From Blasia pusilla (taxonomy: Eukaryota; Marchantiophyta; Marchantiopsida; Blasiales), in the NCBI GenBank assembly GCA_050084515.1, contig CM114272.1:62001-126000 (forward strand): a stretch of 64,000 bases of DNA, given 5' to 3'. The position numbers and the translations under genes are program-made. Below, in pieces: positions 21,589 to 34,786 of this stretch. Below the pieces are notes generated by a model. The model saw nothing but the letters and a program-made list of their open reading frames with translations. It made no database searches and was not told the DNA's origin. Every line of letters begins with the position of its first letter. Position 1 is the stretch's first letter.

Positions 21589-24500
21589 ACCTTAATCAAG
21601 TTCACTCTCGTTTTCTCTAGCTTATTTCGGTTAGTCAAATATTCATTAGAACTTGCATAGGCGCTCAGGCAAAATGGACTCGCCCTTTAAATAATAGGCC
21701 CAAAAGTATCTACTAGAGGACAAGGGAATGGATGGGTAAAACTTAATTTTGGGCGGGCTTAAAAGACATCCTTCTTTGTTATCCGTGATTTCATTCTAGT
21801 ATGGAAATTTAAATACCAAAAGGAAGCAATGTCCAACAATTCCATTTCTTCTCTATCTAGAAGAATATGCATAGGATAGTTCTAATCGCCTTCTTTGAAT
21901 GATAGTTACTCCTTGTTTAGACAAAAGAAAAAATCTTTAAAGCAAGAAGAAAATATTTAGTGTCTCCATCAACACTACTCAAATGATGCATAAGTTTGTA
22001 GTCTTCTTTCTTTGGGGACTTTTGTAGAATTGGAGTAACCATTGTAATAGTTTTTATTGTTGGAGGATGGTGTTTTGAACATGCAAGATTCTTCATGCAG
22101 GTCAAAAAAAAATTCTCATGGAAGCCTCAAGGAGTTAAAGATGGGGATTCCATTTACTCAAGGAGTTGTACCTTCAAGATGCTTTTTCCCTTGCTAAAGG
22201 CATACTTTGGTGTAGTATGGTGGATTGTCATGATTTGGATTTATAGCACTTACACAAGGTGAGTTGAAAGTCATATGTCTTCCTCTTGCATTACATTAAA
22301 GAAAAAAGTATATATTAAGAAGGATTGAAAGATGAAGAGCTTAAATTTGGAGCTTATATGTACACAAGAAAGATAAAATGAAATATTTATTCAATGTGCT
22401 TAAAATGAAATGTATACTCATTTGTGATTCTTCATAGTATTCCTCTCTAGAAGAATTGGTCTTGTGAATTTTGTGGAAGGTTCCACTTGTGTACTACAAT
22501 ACTTACTCCAAGGTCCTTAGACAATACATGGACCACACTTGACCCTTATGTGCGTATAGATTTTCTAAAGACCTTCCTAAAAAAAATGTTGAGTTAAGGC
22601 GTGAAACGATCCATATGTTTTTTTAGTCATTTTTCAACATTTAAATTTTCCGCGTCATTTCTGTCATGTTAGATGCGACGTAGGATAAGAAAGTATTGAA
22701 GCCTTAAAAGGCTCTTGTACTTCCCTATTTTGAGAGGTCATATGTGATCTGCTCTTAGGAGGTGAGATATAAGTGTAAGTCAACCTTCTTTTATGAAGAG
22801 TGACAGCCACCCTCCCATCACTTGTGTTGAGCTAGTTGGGCGTATAAGGTCGACGGTTAATTGGTAGTTGGTCTCATGGGAGGACCACATATGTAGTTGT
22901 TAGGGAGTTAATACCTTGTGTACTCCAAATCATTAGTGACCTCCTATGAGGAGGTTATATGGATATACATGTCACGCATAGAGATGCCTTGGGAGGGTAT
23001 ACCTCAGATGAAGCTTATTCAGAGCTCATCTTCTTTGGATCAGACCTATGTTGGGATCCATAATACGGAGGACAATATTTCTAGTACCGACAGCATTGAT
23101 TACTGTTCGGATCGTCGCATGGGCGGAGGGAAATGTTGTAAATGCGGAATGGTTTCCACAAAAATTAGCGAAACTCATTCCGCACGGTGTGGCAGCCAAG
23201 ATTCAAACTCGCGACCTGCCATCTCCGGGCTGACCCAGCTAGCCATTTTCCCCTACTCTCCACCACGCTTTAGGTGCGGTTTATTTTTTTGTTTAGAAAC
23301 AAACCTCCTCCTTGGAGGCCCACTCCATCGACAACCTTTATTGCGTACAACAATAAAGGCTGTCGGTTTTGGGTTTATCGTCAGGCCATGATACAATGCA
23401 ACTTGCATGTATTGAGTCTGGATTCTCTCTTGAAGAGTGGGCTAGGATTGATCGGAGATCGCACAGATTGAGAGTATATTGCAGACTTTCTCCTACTATT
23501 ATCGTAGTGTGTATCATTGAGTGGATGTTTGGATGAAGCATAGTTGATTGAAGGTTTCATTAGATTTCACATTCCATATCAATTTTATATTAGAATTGTC
23601 CAATCACTCATATGTAGATATGTTAGGATTCATAGTTAGATGGATCTTAGACTTGTGTGCATAGTAATCGATGTATCTTGGCAGCGATGTCTTTTTGTAG
23701 GATATTTCTCACGTTAAGCATAAATAATCCAACTTATTCAAACAAAAATATTATATCCGGATGTAATAATGGTTGCAAAAAGATTGCTATTTCAACTCCA
23801 TTACTCTACGCATGGCACTATGTTGGTTGCATTGTAGTTGTGGCAATATTTTGAAAACATACGAAATATTAAGAAATACCAATCTCACAGAAATGAATGT
23901 ATAATAGAAACGAGTTTATGACAAACACTTTTTTTTAATAAAAGTGGTTGCATTTTGTTATGAAATAGGAAGTGATTTTAAAAGGAAAAAGACACTTGCC
24001 TCCCGGGGTTTATTGAACAAATAATCTACACCATTTGAACTATTTTATGTCGATTTAATCTTATCAATTTGACGCTTATTGTACACCTTTAAATAAATGC
24101 TCTAAATTCCTTTTGACATTATTTGATAGGTACCGTGAGTTACCACTATATTAATCGAAGGCCTCAATTCTGTCATAGGGTATGGCGCTCCTCTCTTTCA
24201 GAGGGGATATTTTTAAAAGCTTTCCTTAAGTAATCCAACACTTTCTTAAGTGGACATATGTAAGGTCTTTGCCACATGGCATGATTTAGGATATGGACAA
24301 AAGATGGATAGAATGATGGTCATTTTCCATCATCCTCACTTAGGAAATAATCTACGTGTCATAATATCTTCTTTTGTATTTAATTAACATCGAATAACAT
24401 TAACATGTTTCTTTTTATATCTAAGATGAGAAAACATACCAAAGACTTAGAAAAATAGGTTTAAGAAAAATCCAAAACCACAATGAACCAAAAAGAACAA

Positions 24501-24999
24501 GAAAAGTGCGAAGGGTGTTAGAGAGTAAAACAAATCCAGAGGAGCAACCAAAATCAGGATCTACCCTTTCAAGTTTGAACATGTTTTGTACCATCTAAGG
24601 ACCTAGCACAAGAATTCGCAATGAAATAAAATGTGACTATAAATCTCGAAAAACACCCTGCAACGAAAAAAACACGTGAATCTCATTCCTACTGTACAAA
24701 ACTCGACCCTATAGAGAAACTACAGAGAAAAACCATGTTAGTCATTCCAAGCTGGCATTCACTAAAAAGTCCAAAGAAAAAGGAGACCCTCTAAACGATC
24801 ACATAATGGGACAATGGGGTTTCGTGCAAAGCCAATCATGCATGGCGCATTAGTGTCCAATAATGTAGATGTACCATAGTGTACAAACAAACCCACGAGT
24901 CCACGATATGCTAAAGAGAAAGTCCGGGAGCAAAAGAGTAAGCAAAAGCACAAGCCACCGAAGGGAAAAAAAAGGGCAAGCCCGAACATGTTTCGGAGC
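21589..24999. other. Intergenic region without a recognised gene
   Basis: Mostly AT-rich sequence. I find no gene. A tRNA-like unit around 23196-23246 (minus) has a B-box-like GAGTTTGAATCTTGG and an A-box-like TGGCTAGCTGGGTCAGC, but the spacing between them is short for a tRNA gene. Confidence 0.5.
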
Positions 25000-25187
25000 A
25001 GCCAGCTGGCTGGTGGCGTTTTGAACGTGAGGAGAGGACCCGTAGGAGAAACGGCGGTTAACGAGATCATTCGCTCCAAGCGAGCCTTCGGTTCACATCG
25101 TGGAAGCGAAAGGTTGCACCTGATCTGACGATCACGATGAAGAGATTCGGGTATTATTCTCGGATTCGCACCTTGGGAGTTTAGTTT

Positions 25188-25471
25188 ATGGGCGGTACGA
25201 TGACAGCATCCATGCAAAGTACTTTGTCCGTGTCTTTTTGGGCCACGCCAGCGACTCCAGCCGTCAATTCTCTACGGCGTCCTGTTTTCGCGGCCCCCCG
25301 CGCTCAGGGTACTACTTTCTTTCATGCCTCGTCCCTTGAGAACGGGTTCGCCGGTCCGGTTTCCCCCCTCCTGGAGAGTCAAAGATTCACTCTATCGACG
25401 ACCGCATCTACGATTCGCGGAGATCGACGGCTACTTCACGAGGCTCATTCCGAGACGACCTGTGATAGCAG
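25188..25471 (+). other. GC-rich open frame with transit-peptide-like start, function unknown
   Basis: The ATG at 25188 opens a frame rich in Ser, Thr and Ala with few acidic residues early on (MTASMQSTLSVSFWATPATP). It reaches a strong splice donor, GCAG|GTACGT, at 25471/25472. It could be a first exon of a plastid-targeted protein. Splicing it to the acceptor before the pyrophosphatase ATG gives an in-frame stop, so no partner exon is identified. It may simply be a chance frame in a CpG-rich promoter area. Confidence 0.25.
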
Positions 25472-25769
25472 GTACGTAGTACGTACTGGGTGTAACAGGT
25501 GAAGGGATCAGCGACTCGGACGGCCGTTGGATATGCCCGGAGCGCCGGGGGCCCGCACCCACTCACGGGGGCTGGTGTGGCCCGGCAGGTCCCTGCGCTT
25601 ACGGAATCCAGGCGCCTCCTACATCCGTCCGTCGAGACGCACGTTCCCACTCCCCACGCAGCGAAGGATTCTTTCGGGGCGTGTGCGCTTTGTGGCGTCC
25701 CTGGCAGACGGCGAGACAGATTGACGAGAGCACCACCTGCGGAGCCGTGCAGCTGTCGTCAGATGCTCT

Positions 25770-26885
25770 CTCTGCATAAATCTCTCTCGGAAGAGCAGAT
25801 CGATTCATTCGTTCGGAGCAATTATATGTCAGGTCGGAAACACCGAGGAGCTGACGCGCGGTTGTGAGACACCGCAAGGATTGCGCAGGTAATGTTGCGA
25901 ATCTGTGTGCATCATTTTTCCAAGTGTTACTGTCGCAGATCTTGCTCAAATCTGCGGTGCAATTTCGCGCAGGCTTTGTGCTGAGATTCGAGTATGCTCT
26001 AATTTTATTTATTTTGTGTCTCGATCTTCCGTACCTGAGCATGTGCTGCATCGCCGTGGACTGTGGCGTATCTGTGAGGAATTTGACCTCGCGATCTCGT
26101 GGATCATGCTCAGCTATTTGGAGTGAGATAGATGGTAGAGAAAATTTTGAGTGTTGCTTGGTGCTTGAACAAGATTGAATGAAAACAGTTGGGATCGATA
26201 TCAGTGTCGTCATCGCGGTCATAGATTTCTGGCAAACTGGTTGATAGAGATCTGCAAAAGAGTTGCTTTTCTTCTGCAAAAGAAAATGCCATTTTCGTCC
26301 GGTCACACCTGTCAAGCTGTTCAAGAAGTGTTAAGTCGTACGGTGTTTTCGAACTTCTATTGTAAGTTTGTAGCGTCGGGGCTTAACATAATGCCACAAA
26401 AATTTGACGTCTCATCGCACAAATGTAGCTGATTCCATGAGTCAGACACAATAGATCACGAAATGAAAGTGTCGGAAAAATCTTCTTAAGCCTTGGAACG
26501 AGTGTTTAGTGTAAGATTTTTTCATGTCTCCGCTTTTGATCTTTCTGATTTCAGGAGAATTGGAACGCCCTCTTGTTCAGCCTTGAAACAGGTCACTTTT
26601 AGGATGCAGGCGTTGCAGACGGATGTTCTACTAAAGTTAAACACATTTGAGGAAAATTTGAATTGCTTCACACAATGAGAAACTCGGTCCTAGACCTTGC
26701 ACCACGGAGGTGGTTTGTTGGTGGCATATATTGCGTACGAAGAGTCACTGATTTATAACCTTTCGGTCTTTGCGCATCTAGAAGTCGTTGATAAATTCGT
26801 GTACCCTTATACGTTTGTGACTAACTCTCGGAAGTACGGTACTTCTGCAGCGAAAACGTAACGGAAGGGGACTGTCATATCGCAG
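25770..26885 (+). promoter_or_regulatory. Probable 5' leader exon and leader intron of the pyrophosphatase gene
   Basis: A donor-like GCGCAG|GTAATG at 25888/25889 and an acceptor-like TATCGCAG ending at 26885 would remove about 1 kb and leave 25 bases of leader before ATG 26911. Long leader introns are common in plant housekeeping genes. The transcription start is not determined; a CATAAAT sequence lies near 25775. Confidence 0.4.
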
Positions 26886-26910
26886 AAGGGACGTGAGTTG
26901 CTGTTGAAAC

Positions 26911-29114
26911 ATGGCTGATAACCAACCAACACCCACTGTTCCTTCCAAGGCGCAGCTTCATCCTCTTAATTACCCTCGCATTGGCAGCACGTCTCTCAAC
27001 AAGAGAATTATGACGTCCATGACTCGAAGATCTGTTGCTGCACATCCGTGGCATGATCTGGAAATCGGTAATGTTTCTCTTTTTTCTATTTTCATTGATT
27101 GTCCAGGAGTCAATTTCTCTCGTCGCGACGTTAAAAATTTGGGTGACTTTGGAAATTTTGTACATAGGCAATCCTCGAAGTTTGTTTTCACCTACATTAT
27201 CTAACTAGAAGCTTGTTGGTTTTCTTTTTCAGGTCCCGAGGCTCCTAAGATCTTCAACTGCGTGCGTTTTCATTCTTTCTCTCTCTTGCTCTCTTTTACT
27301 TGGCACTACACTTTTTTCAGAGTTCCTCTCCTGAGATGGTCGCATTTTCTCTTCCTTTATCTTGTCATCAGTCCTTAGGGGTGCAATCATGTAGCCAATT
27401 TTGAACTACGGATCACTGGATTTTGAATACCTCTTCTGTTCACCATGTTCCGAAGGGACTTCGTACTTGTATAATTGTATCCCTCGCGGTCCGAAACAGT
27501 ATCCGACTTCTTATGAATTGGTGAATCCACCGATGACAAACCTGAAGTTTTCGGGTGTTTCAATTGTTACAGGTAGTAGAAATTCCCAAGGGAAGCAAGG
27601 TGAAGTACGAACTCGATAAGAGGAGTGGCCTCATCAAAGTAAGTTCATCATCTACACTTCTGGGATCATGATTAATTTATTCCAGGAATTTTCTCCTGCG
27701 TAGATATGATTATTCATGTCTTTGATCACCACTAGTGACCATCGATGCAGGTGGACCGTATTCTCTACTCCTCTGTCGTTTACCCTCACAACTACGGGTT
27801 TATTCCCCGTACACTTTGCGAGGACAACGACCCTATGGATGTTTTGGTGCTGATGCAGGTAAGAAGGCAGAATACTTGAAAAGCGTCGTCCTGAAAGTTT
27901 TGTTTACGGTGAATTCGCAATTCGTGTGGTACGATAAGGGATTGGTGGTGTAGCTCGGTAAGACTAGGTATTTAGTGGCTTGTATTCTACACAGCTATAT
28001 CTATAATAGTCATCATATCATGTCTACAAGTTTTGACACTCCTGTCCAAGCTTGGCCCCAAACACTCACACCCGACAATAAGTAGAAGATACTTACACAA
28101 GAGATATCGTTTACTGACGTACGCATGTTTCCCTTAATTACATCTCTTATGAGTAGTGTTTATCTGATGATGGAAATCTCTTACTTGTCATCAGGAGCCT
28201 GTTGTTCCTGGTTGTTTCTTACGAGCCCGGGCCATTGGGCTCATGCCCATGATCGACCAGGTGAGTTTTCGCGTATTGCTTATGGTTTGGTGCTGAAAAA
28301 TGAATCGAACTAGAACGATTTTCAATAGGAGGTTTCCCGACTAGAAGTGTCTCATTCTTTATTTCACATATATATCACCTGTGGACAAGAGTGGCAAATT
28401 CGAAACTGAAAATTCTCATGGTTTCACTTCCCCTCAGGGCGAGATGGACGACAAGATCATCGCCGTTTGTGCAGATGATCCTGAATTCCGTCATTACAAG
28501 GACATCAACGAGCTTCCACCACACAGACTGGCGGAAATCCGTCGCTTTTTTGAGGACTGTATCCTTGCTGAAAGGTTGTCTTGTAAGAATTTATCGTGAG
28601 GTAATGGACACCTCTGACAGGGTTTGGGGTTTATTGTGATTGCTTATTCCTAGGCAACTAATTGTAGTACAAAATGTCTCGTGATCGATTGTACACATCC
28701 TTAATGCCTCCAAATTTCAGACAAGAAAAACGAGAACAAGGAGGTAGCAGTTAACGATTTCCTGGGTTGCGAAAACGCCATCGAAGCTATTGGTCACTCA
28801 ATGTAAGTTTTTGTGTTGGTCTCAAAGTCTGAAATGTGGTCACCTAGTGTTGCAGTGCCAAAATCTCTTCCCTAGCGATCGCTGCCTCAAAGGATGTGCC
28901 CCCACTATACTCAGTCTGACTATTTCCCTCGTAGCACAACCCGGAAACGAAACTTTGTCACGAATGCCAGCCCCGACATTTCCAATGGGACGAGTGAGTC
29001 AGAAAAAGGTCTATGAAGTGCGGCTTGTGGGTCTAATTCACTGACATCGTCGTTGTTTTTCTAATCTGCAGGAATTTATACGCACAGTACATCGTGGAAA
29101 GCTTGAGACAATAG
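26911..29114 (+). CDS. PPA: Soluble (family I) inorganic pyrophosphatase
   Basis: Hydrolyses PPi to phosphate in the cytosol, pulling biosynthetic reactions forward. Eight coding exons: 26911-27067, 27233-27261, 27573-27638, 27751-27858, 28195-28260, 28438-28558, 28721-28802 and 29072-29114. All introns are GT-AG and the phases join without correction to 223 residues, close to usual plant length. The signature DNDPMDV is at residues 109-115. By homology with the E. coli enzyme all active-site residues are present: Glu65, Lys73, Glu75, Arg87, Tyr99, Asp109, Asp111, Asp114, Asp141, Asp146, Lys148, Tyr183 and Lys184. The N-terminus ([15 protein letters not shown]) has no clear transit peptide, so it is probably cytosolic. 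The start is the first ATG after the leader acceptor. The gene looks intact. Confidence 0.95.
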
Positions 29115-31892
29115 TCGACTCTCTGGTACCGGTGTTCATTTCTGTCTCTGAGCGACTATGGTCCAAATGGCCGTTTGTTAATCAGATGAAGATCGAGTTT
29201 TTTGGGTGGGTATACATTACCGGGATTCGAGCTGCCCTGTGCTGGCAGCCTCTGGCGCAAAATTGCGACGTAACTCTGTTTGTGATGGCTTTACTACGAG
29301 CAGTAAATGTATTTGCTTGCACTACTACTACATCTCGTGGGTCTTTGTGATAAACAGAATCGAAAAACAACTACTAGAGCTCATCTTTCAGAAGTGTGAA
29401 GATGTCGACTCCAGCAGTTCAGGGCCTCTACGAGATGTTTTCAGAAGCATGACAGAAGCGGATTTAATCCAGCTGTGGCTCAGAGCACCTTTTGCTCTTC
29501 TGGCCCATGATCACGCTGTCATATACAAGAAGAGCAGTTCTCTTCTTCTTAGGATCGTCGAAGAGTCGACAAACGCTGGAGGGTCGGTTTCTTACCTTCG
29601 AGTGAGATTATCTATGGGTGACATTTAACATCCAGCTAGAATGTAGTGGCCCAGCCATAGAAACCACATGGAAAGGCCGCTTCGTTCCACATTTTTTGTA
29701 TTCAACCAGAATGGAGCTAGATAAAGCTCACAGACGTCGAAAGGATTTGTAAAATTGGTGTCGGCCCCACTATCGAAGTGGGGACTTCCGTGCCTATGCT
29801 TGAATGCCACTTCTTGCATGGAACCTCACATTCATCACTTCTTGTGGATCCATATCTTGACGATGTTGGCATGACCAGACTCGAATTGCTCACTAATGTG
29901 GAGTGAATGCCGTTGCTGAGAAACAAAAAGCACCCAGCCCAAGGAGCATATGGTTGGGAAAGTAAATGAAAGACGGTATCTATCTACCGCTTTTGTAAAC
30001 CATCATTAAGTAAAGAAACCTAAGCCATAAAGCTTGACACCACGGTTGAGCGCACCTCCTCACATATTCTGATCCTACCTATGGCGCCTTCTGAATCTCT
30101 CGGAGTGATGCCGTGTGCCCAACACACAGGTCGATACGTTATCTGCAGAGCCCAAGTCTCAAATCTCGGAAATGGTGAAAATACGAAGCGAAACGGAAAC
30201 GTGTGACTCGTGACAGCAAGTGAAAGTGAGCAGAGAAGCTGTGACAGTAAATGAATGCGGGACTACAGGATCTTATGCCCTTCGCGAACTGAGTTCGAGG
30301 GTCTTTGTGCTCACGAGACAGGACATGCCGCCTCTTGCACTCTATCATCACCTCGTGTGCTCAAACGCAAATGATATCCAATTATTGAGTGATCATAGAA
30401 TAGCTCCTGTTGAGGCTTGAGCCTTTTTCCTTCATCCGTCACCGTCACAGGTGCTATCATGAATCACCGCATGCTTCACTTTCGCGGCCTTTTCACTGCA
30501 GTCATTCATTGAATTGGACAGTAACTAGATCTCAATTGTACGATCGCGTCTCGAACGTTTGACGGTTTGACCACCACTCCTCTCATGACGAAGTATAATA
30601 TGAGCGAAACACATAAACGTATGGGGTCAATTTTTTTTAAATATAAAGTATTTTATTTATTTTTCTTTCAAAGTGACATATGTCCACAAAGGAGGTTTTA
30701 GAGGATTGATGTGAATATTTGAAGAAGATTAAAATATCTATATAATTAAAAAACGTTTCATTTAATCCAATCTTCTTATCATTATATAAATATTAATAAT
30801 ATAAAATCATTCATTATGATCCAATTTTATTTTTTAAAATATTATTTAGAATTCCCTCACAACCAAGTTCCTAGATGAAAAATTTTAGATATTCATTTCA
30901 GTTTCATCCTTTCCAGTCTCATCATTATGAAGAATCATTCTTTTTCCACGCTTCTATTGTTTTCCTTTCTTATTTTTTCAAAAATAATGTGTGATTCCCC
31001 ACTAAAATAAACTTCAAATTTTAAATGTTAACCTTTTTCCTAAATATGGAAAATTTTAAAAATATAAGATTAAACTAAACACAAATGAGACTTAAGAAAA
31101 TTTCATATATATCATGAGAAAAATATAATTCAATTTTTTTAATTAAAATAAAAATTAATATAAGCTCTAAAACCTCCTTTCTTTAGGATGTTAGCTTAAA
31201 ATAAGGTAAAATAAAATAAAAATTCAAGAGTTCTTAGAGTTGAAAGGCTTCATAAAGGACACTCATTGGAAACTTAGCTAACACCTATAATAATATGATA
31301 CCACTTCCTTGTAGTGTAAAATAATCTAAATATCTCTCGTCTTGTAGATTCCCTTCTTTTTTTAACACACCAACTGCCTAGATACCTCACTTCATACCAC
31401 ATAATGTTTGGAATGTGTAAGGTAGTGAGGCCTCGAATTCAAAAAATCACTCTCTTACAATCGTTTTCATCAAAGCCCTCGACACCCCTTCTTGTTTTTT
31501 TTAACACACCAAATGCTTAGATACCCACTTTATATTGCATAATGCTTGGAATGAGTAAGGCAGTAAGGCCTCCAATTCAAAAAATCACTTTGTCACTCAC
31601 TCTATTGGGTTTAACTATTTCCACACAACTTTAGGGTTTAAGTTTATTCTAACTTCATCCACATTAATGATTTTGCAAACTAAGTTTGGCAAAATTTGCA
31701 TCCTATGCTCTTGCTACTCGACAACTTCTAAGTGATCACAAGAGTTCAAAACCTTCATACTATTACCAAGAAAATTCCTATCTATGCTTTTTTGAAATGG
31801 CATGAAGGGTATTTGAAAGGAGAATAGCTCCGCGAGATGCTCTAGCATCTCTTTGGTCTACTTCAAGCTCCCTATCTCCAGCTCTCAAGAGA
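29115..31892. other. 3' flank of the pyrophosphatase gene and AT-rich spacer
   Basis: The first few hundred bases probably include the 3' UTR. An open frame at 29361-29625 after an AG acceptor-like site encodes a helix-rich peptide (EKQLLELIFQKCEDVD...) that I cannot assign. From 30600 on the sequence is AT-rich. Two imperfect copies of a ~100-bp segment lie at about 31350-31450 and 31489-31588. No gene is recognised. Confidence 0.45.
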
Positions 31893-31897
31893 CACAA

Positions 31898-31987
31898 TGT
31901 CGCGACCCTCATGACCAAACGAGCGCCAAAGCGGCACATCGGAACACCAGCGGGCTCACGCTAAGATGGTTCGCACGTTGGAGTGGT
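31898..31987 (+). repeat. Collapsed 5' LTR of element C
   Basis: Only about 90 bases matching the start of the 3' LTR remain. The break is at GGAGTGGT, where LTR sequence runs straight into the primer site TGGTATCAGAGC. About 0.9 kb of LTR is missing. Confidence 0.85.
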
Positions 31988-31995
31988 ATCAGAGC
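31984..31995 (+). other. Primer binding site of element C (tRNA-iMet type)
   Basis: TGGTATCAGAGC, complementary to the 3' end of initiator-Met tRNA. It overlaps the LTR deletion junction. Confidence 0.9.
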
Positions 31996-32194
31996 TAATC
32001 CTTGGTGAGCGAGAACTTGGGGTCGTGGGATCAACCGGACGCTTGGGAAAAATCAAGGTAGCGGCTTGACTCAGACGCTCGAGGAGGGACGCAAGAAACA
32101 AGGAGGAGATCTGAGTGAGTCGACTTGAAGATGGCGATCGAGGGAGAAGAATCCAAGAAGCGCCAAATCAAGCGACATGAACCGGGAGTCGAAC

Positions 32195-33170
32195 CAATGC
32201 CAGGCCGTTATGCTTTGGAGGAGACGGAGACTCCCTGAACGCCAGACGTGAGGATGTTCCAGAGGCGAATCTTTCCGCGGGGCCATTGGCTCCAAACTCA
32301 GGGGAACTGACTGAGTCAAGTGAGATGTTGGACTTGTTGAAGTTGTTGGTAGAGCAGATGTCCCAGCAAAGCAAGCAGATTGCAGAGTTCGAGGCCGACC
32401 AAACTCCATGTGCGGGCAAAAAGCTCTGCAAGACAAACCTGCCCACGCCATTTACTGGAGTGGGGCGCTCGCGGAAAGTGAAGGATTTCCTTACGGAACT
32501 AGAACTGTACTTTGAGGTGCAAAGGGCAGTTGAGCAGGACAAGGTGACGGTAGCCGTTACTTTCCTAAAGGATCATGCGCTACAATGGTGGACAGCTCAA
32601 CGAGAGGAATATTTGGCTGGCGAGTCACCTTTGAGTTGGGAGTAATTTAAGGTGTTGATTGGTGAACAATTCACTCCGGAGTACCAAGGGTTGCGCGACA
32701 CGGTGGAATGCGTGCGGATGCAACAGAGTGGTTCCTTAAGCGCGTATGTGAGGGAGTTTAGTGCAAAACTGAATTCTCTTCCAAAAATAGATGAGCACGC
32801 GAAGAAGGCTATCTTCATGAGTGAACTCAAGCCAAGTGTTGAAAAGGCCCTTTTCGAATGCCGACGTTGCCAGATACTTGCGCGGACCTTTTGAAGCTCG
32901 CGGAGCGGATTGGGGACGATAAAGTCCAAACCCAGAAACCCTTTGAGCCAAAAGGTTTTTCGAAGAAGTCGAAGAAGAAGGAGACATTCAAGAGAGTCTA
33001 GAGTGGGGGCTCGCACGACCCAAGAGAGTCGCTTGCCTCGGCAGCAAAACGAGTGGAACTTCATGCAAAGTCAAGAGGAGGACAACATTCTAAGTCAGGG
33101 AACGGTAAGGTGATATGCTACAACTATGGCGAGCCTGGGCACATGGCGAAAGTGTGTTCGAAATGGAAGA
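32195..33170 (+). pseudogene. Gag of element C
   Basis: The gag core at 32286-32645 (PTPFTGVGRSRKVKDFLTEL, HALQWWTAQ) is followed in the same frame, after one TAA stop, by 32652-32894 (FTPEYQGLRDTVECVRMQQS). The knuckle at about 33113-33160 reads [14 protein letters not shown]: the second Cys of the CCHC box is Tyr, so zinc binding is probably lost. Confidence 0.85.
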
Positions 33171-34120
33171 TTAGTAATGGGAGTATGATTGCGTTTGCTA
33201 CTAAGCATATGTTGGCGCATGGTCTCGAAACGTCCCTTCAGGTCACCAAGAGGACGCACAATTTGGTGTACCTAAGATCGAAGATTGCTTCTCGCGGTGT
33301 GTTGTTGCTTGTGGATACAGGTGCTTTGCACTCCTTCCTAAGCCCGAGAATCATGAAGGAGCTGGTTTTGTCTACCTCTAAGGCAGATGAGCCCATTCGA
33401 GTAGGATTTTCCGGAGGCAAGTCTCGTCGGACTTCTGAGTTGGTCTTGGGTTTAACCATAGGATGCGGGGTATTCGAGTTGAAGGAGAATTTCACTGTGT
33501 GCGAGATGGATAGCATTGACAGTGTCTTGGCAAATACATTATTGGATGTGTATGAGATGGAGTTAAGACGTAGACCCTTGAGGTTGAGCATCTTGCTGAA
33601 AGGAAAACGGTTGCAGGTGCAGTTGGTTCGTGAGGTTCTGGTGAAAAACGAGTTGGTGAACTCGATTACAAGGAGGTGCATGACCCACTTGGAGGATAGG
33701 TTTCTCTGCTTGATGAGACAAGTGGAGGAGGTTACCAGCGAAATACGCAGAGATCAGGACACTGCTTCAAGGGGAATCCCAGAACTACTTCAGAAAGTGG
33801 TCAAGGAGTTTGAGGATGTCTTGACAAATGAGCTTCTGACTGAGTTGCCGCCACAAAGAGCATTCAATCATAAGGTAGAGATCATACCTAGCTCCCAACA
33901 ACCCTCAAAGGCACCATATAGGTTGAATCAGGAGGAACTTCTTGAGTTAAAAAGGCAGTTAAGTGAGCTCTTGGAAAAGGGATACATTAGGACTAGCAAG
34001 TCAGCTTATGGAGCACCCGTTCTCTTTGTGAAAAAGAAGGATGGGAAGATGAGGTTGTGTGTTAATTACCGTGCGCTGGATAAAGTGACGGTTCGGAACA
34101 ACTATCTCTTCCGAGGATAG
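33170..34120 (+). pseudogene. Protease and RT N-terminus of element C
   Basis: The open frame contains the retropepsin motif [18 protein letters not shown] (Asp-Thr-Gly-Ala at 33314-33325) and a conserved linker. It then runs into the RT start: [40 protein letters not shown] and [20 protein letters not shown]. It is interrupted at 34120, where RT continues in another frame. Confidence 0.85.
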
Positions 34121-34786
34121 ATGATCTCTTTGATAGGCTAGCAGGCGCGAGATACTTAAGTAGGATTGACTTGAAGTTAGGATATTACCTGATCCGGATT
34201 GCCGAGGCAGATGTGGAGAAGACTGCGTGTAGGACAAGATACGAGTCCTTTGAGTTTATGGTGATGCCTTTTGGTCTATGCAACCCGCTTCCAACGTTCA
34301 CCACATTGATGAACTCCATTTTTCATAAGGAGACGGATGAATATGTGATCATCTACATTGATGACATACTTATCTATTGAAGTCACTAGAGGAGCACGTT
34401 CGACATGTGAGAGCAGTCGTGTCCAAGCTAAGGGCGAATTAGCTGTATGCGAATGTAGAGAAGAGTGAATTTGGATTGAGCAAGATCAAATTCTTGGGTC
34501 ACATGGTTAGCGCAGATGGCATCAGTCCGGACATGGAGAAGGTGAAAGAGATTTCCGAGTGGGAACCGCTGTAAAGGGGATGAGGAGGTTCATAGGTGCG
34601 GTGCAGTTCTATCGCACTTATGTGAAGAACTTTTTGGGAATTGTAAGACCTCTCACGGATTGGACAGAAAAATTTTCCAACTCGACATGGACCCAGGAAG
34701 TTAATGCGGCGTTCAACCGAGTGAAGCAGATTCTATTGCAGGAACCAGTACTGAAGCTGCCGGAGTGTGACAAACCATTCGAGGTG
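34121..34786 (+). pseudogene. RT palm and thumb of element C
   Basis: FEFMVMPFGLCNPLPTF and the catalytic IIYIDDILIY box (about 34341-34377) are present, then a stop at 34378. IKFLGHMVSADGI and RRFIGAVQFYRTYVKNFLGI follow. The reading ends at LPECDKPFEV, where the solo LTR interrupts; RNase H resumes at 35209 with HTDASDFAIAGVLVQ. Confidence 0.85.

Noticed and set aside
25599-26324. 241-residue minus-strand open frame
   Set aside because: Antisense to the probable leader exon and intron of the pyrophosphatase gene; no recognisable domain.
25188-26911. Fusion of a transit-peptide exon to pyrophosphatase
   Set aside because: Joining donor 25471 to the acceptor at 26885 keeps phase but meets a TGA before the ATG at 26911.
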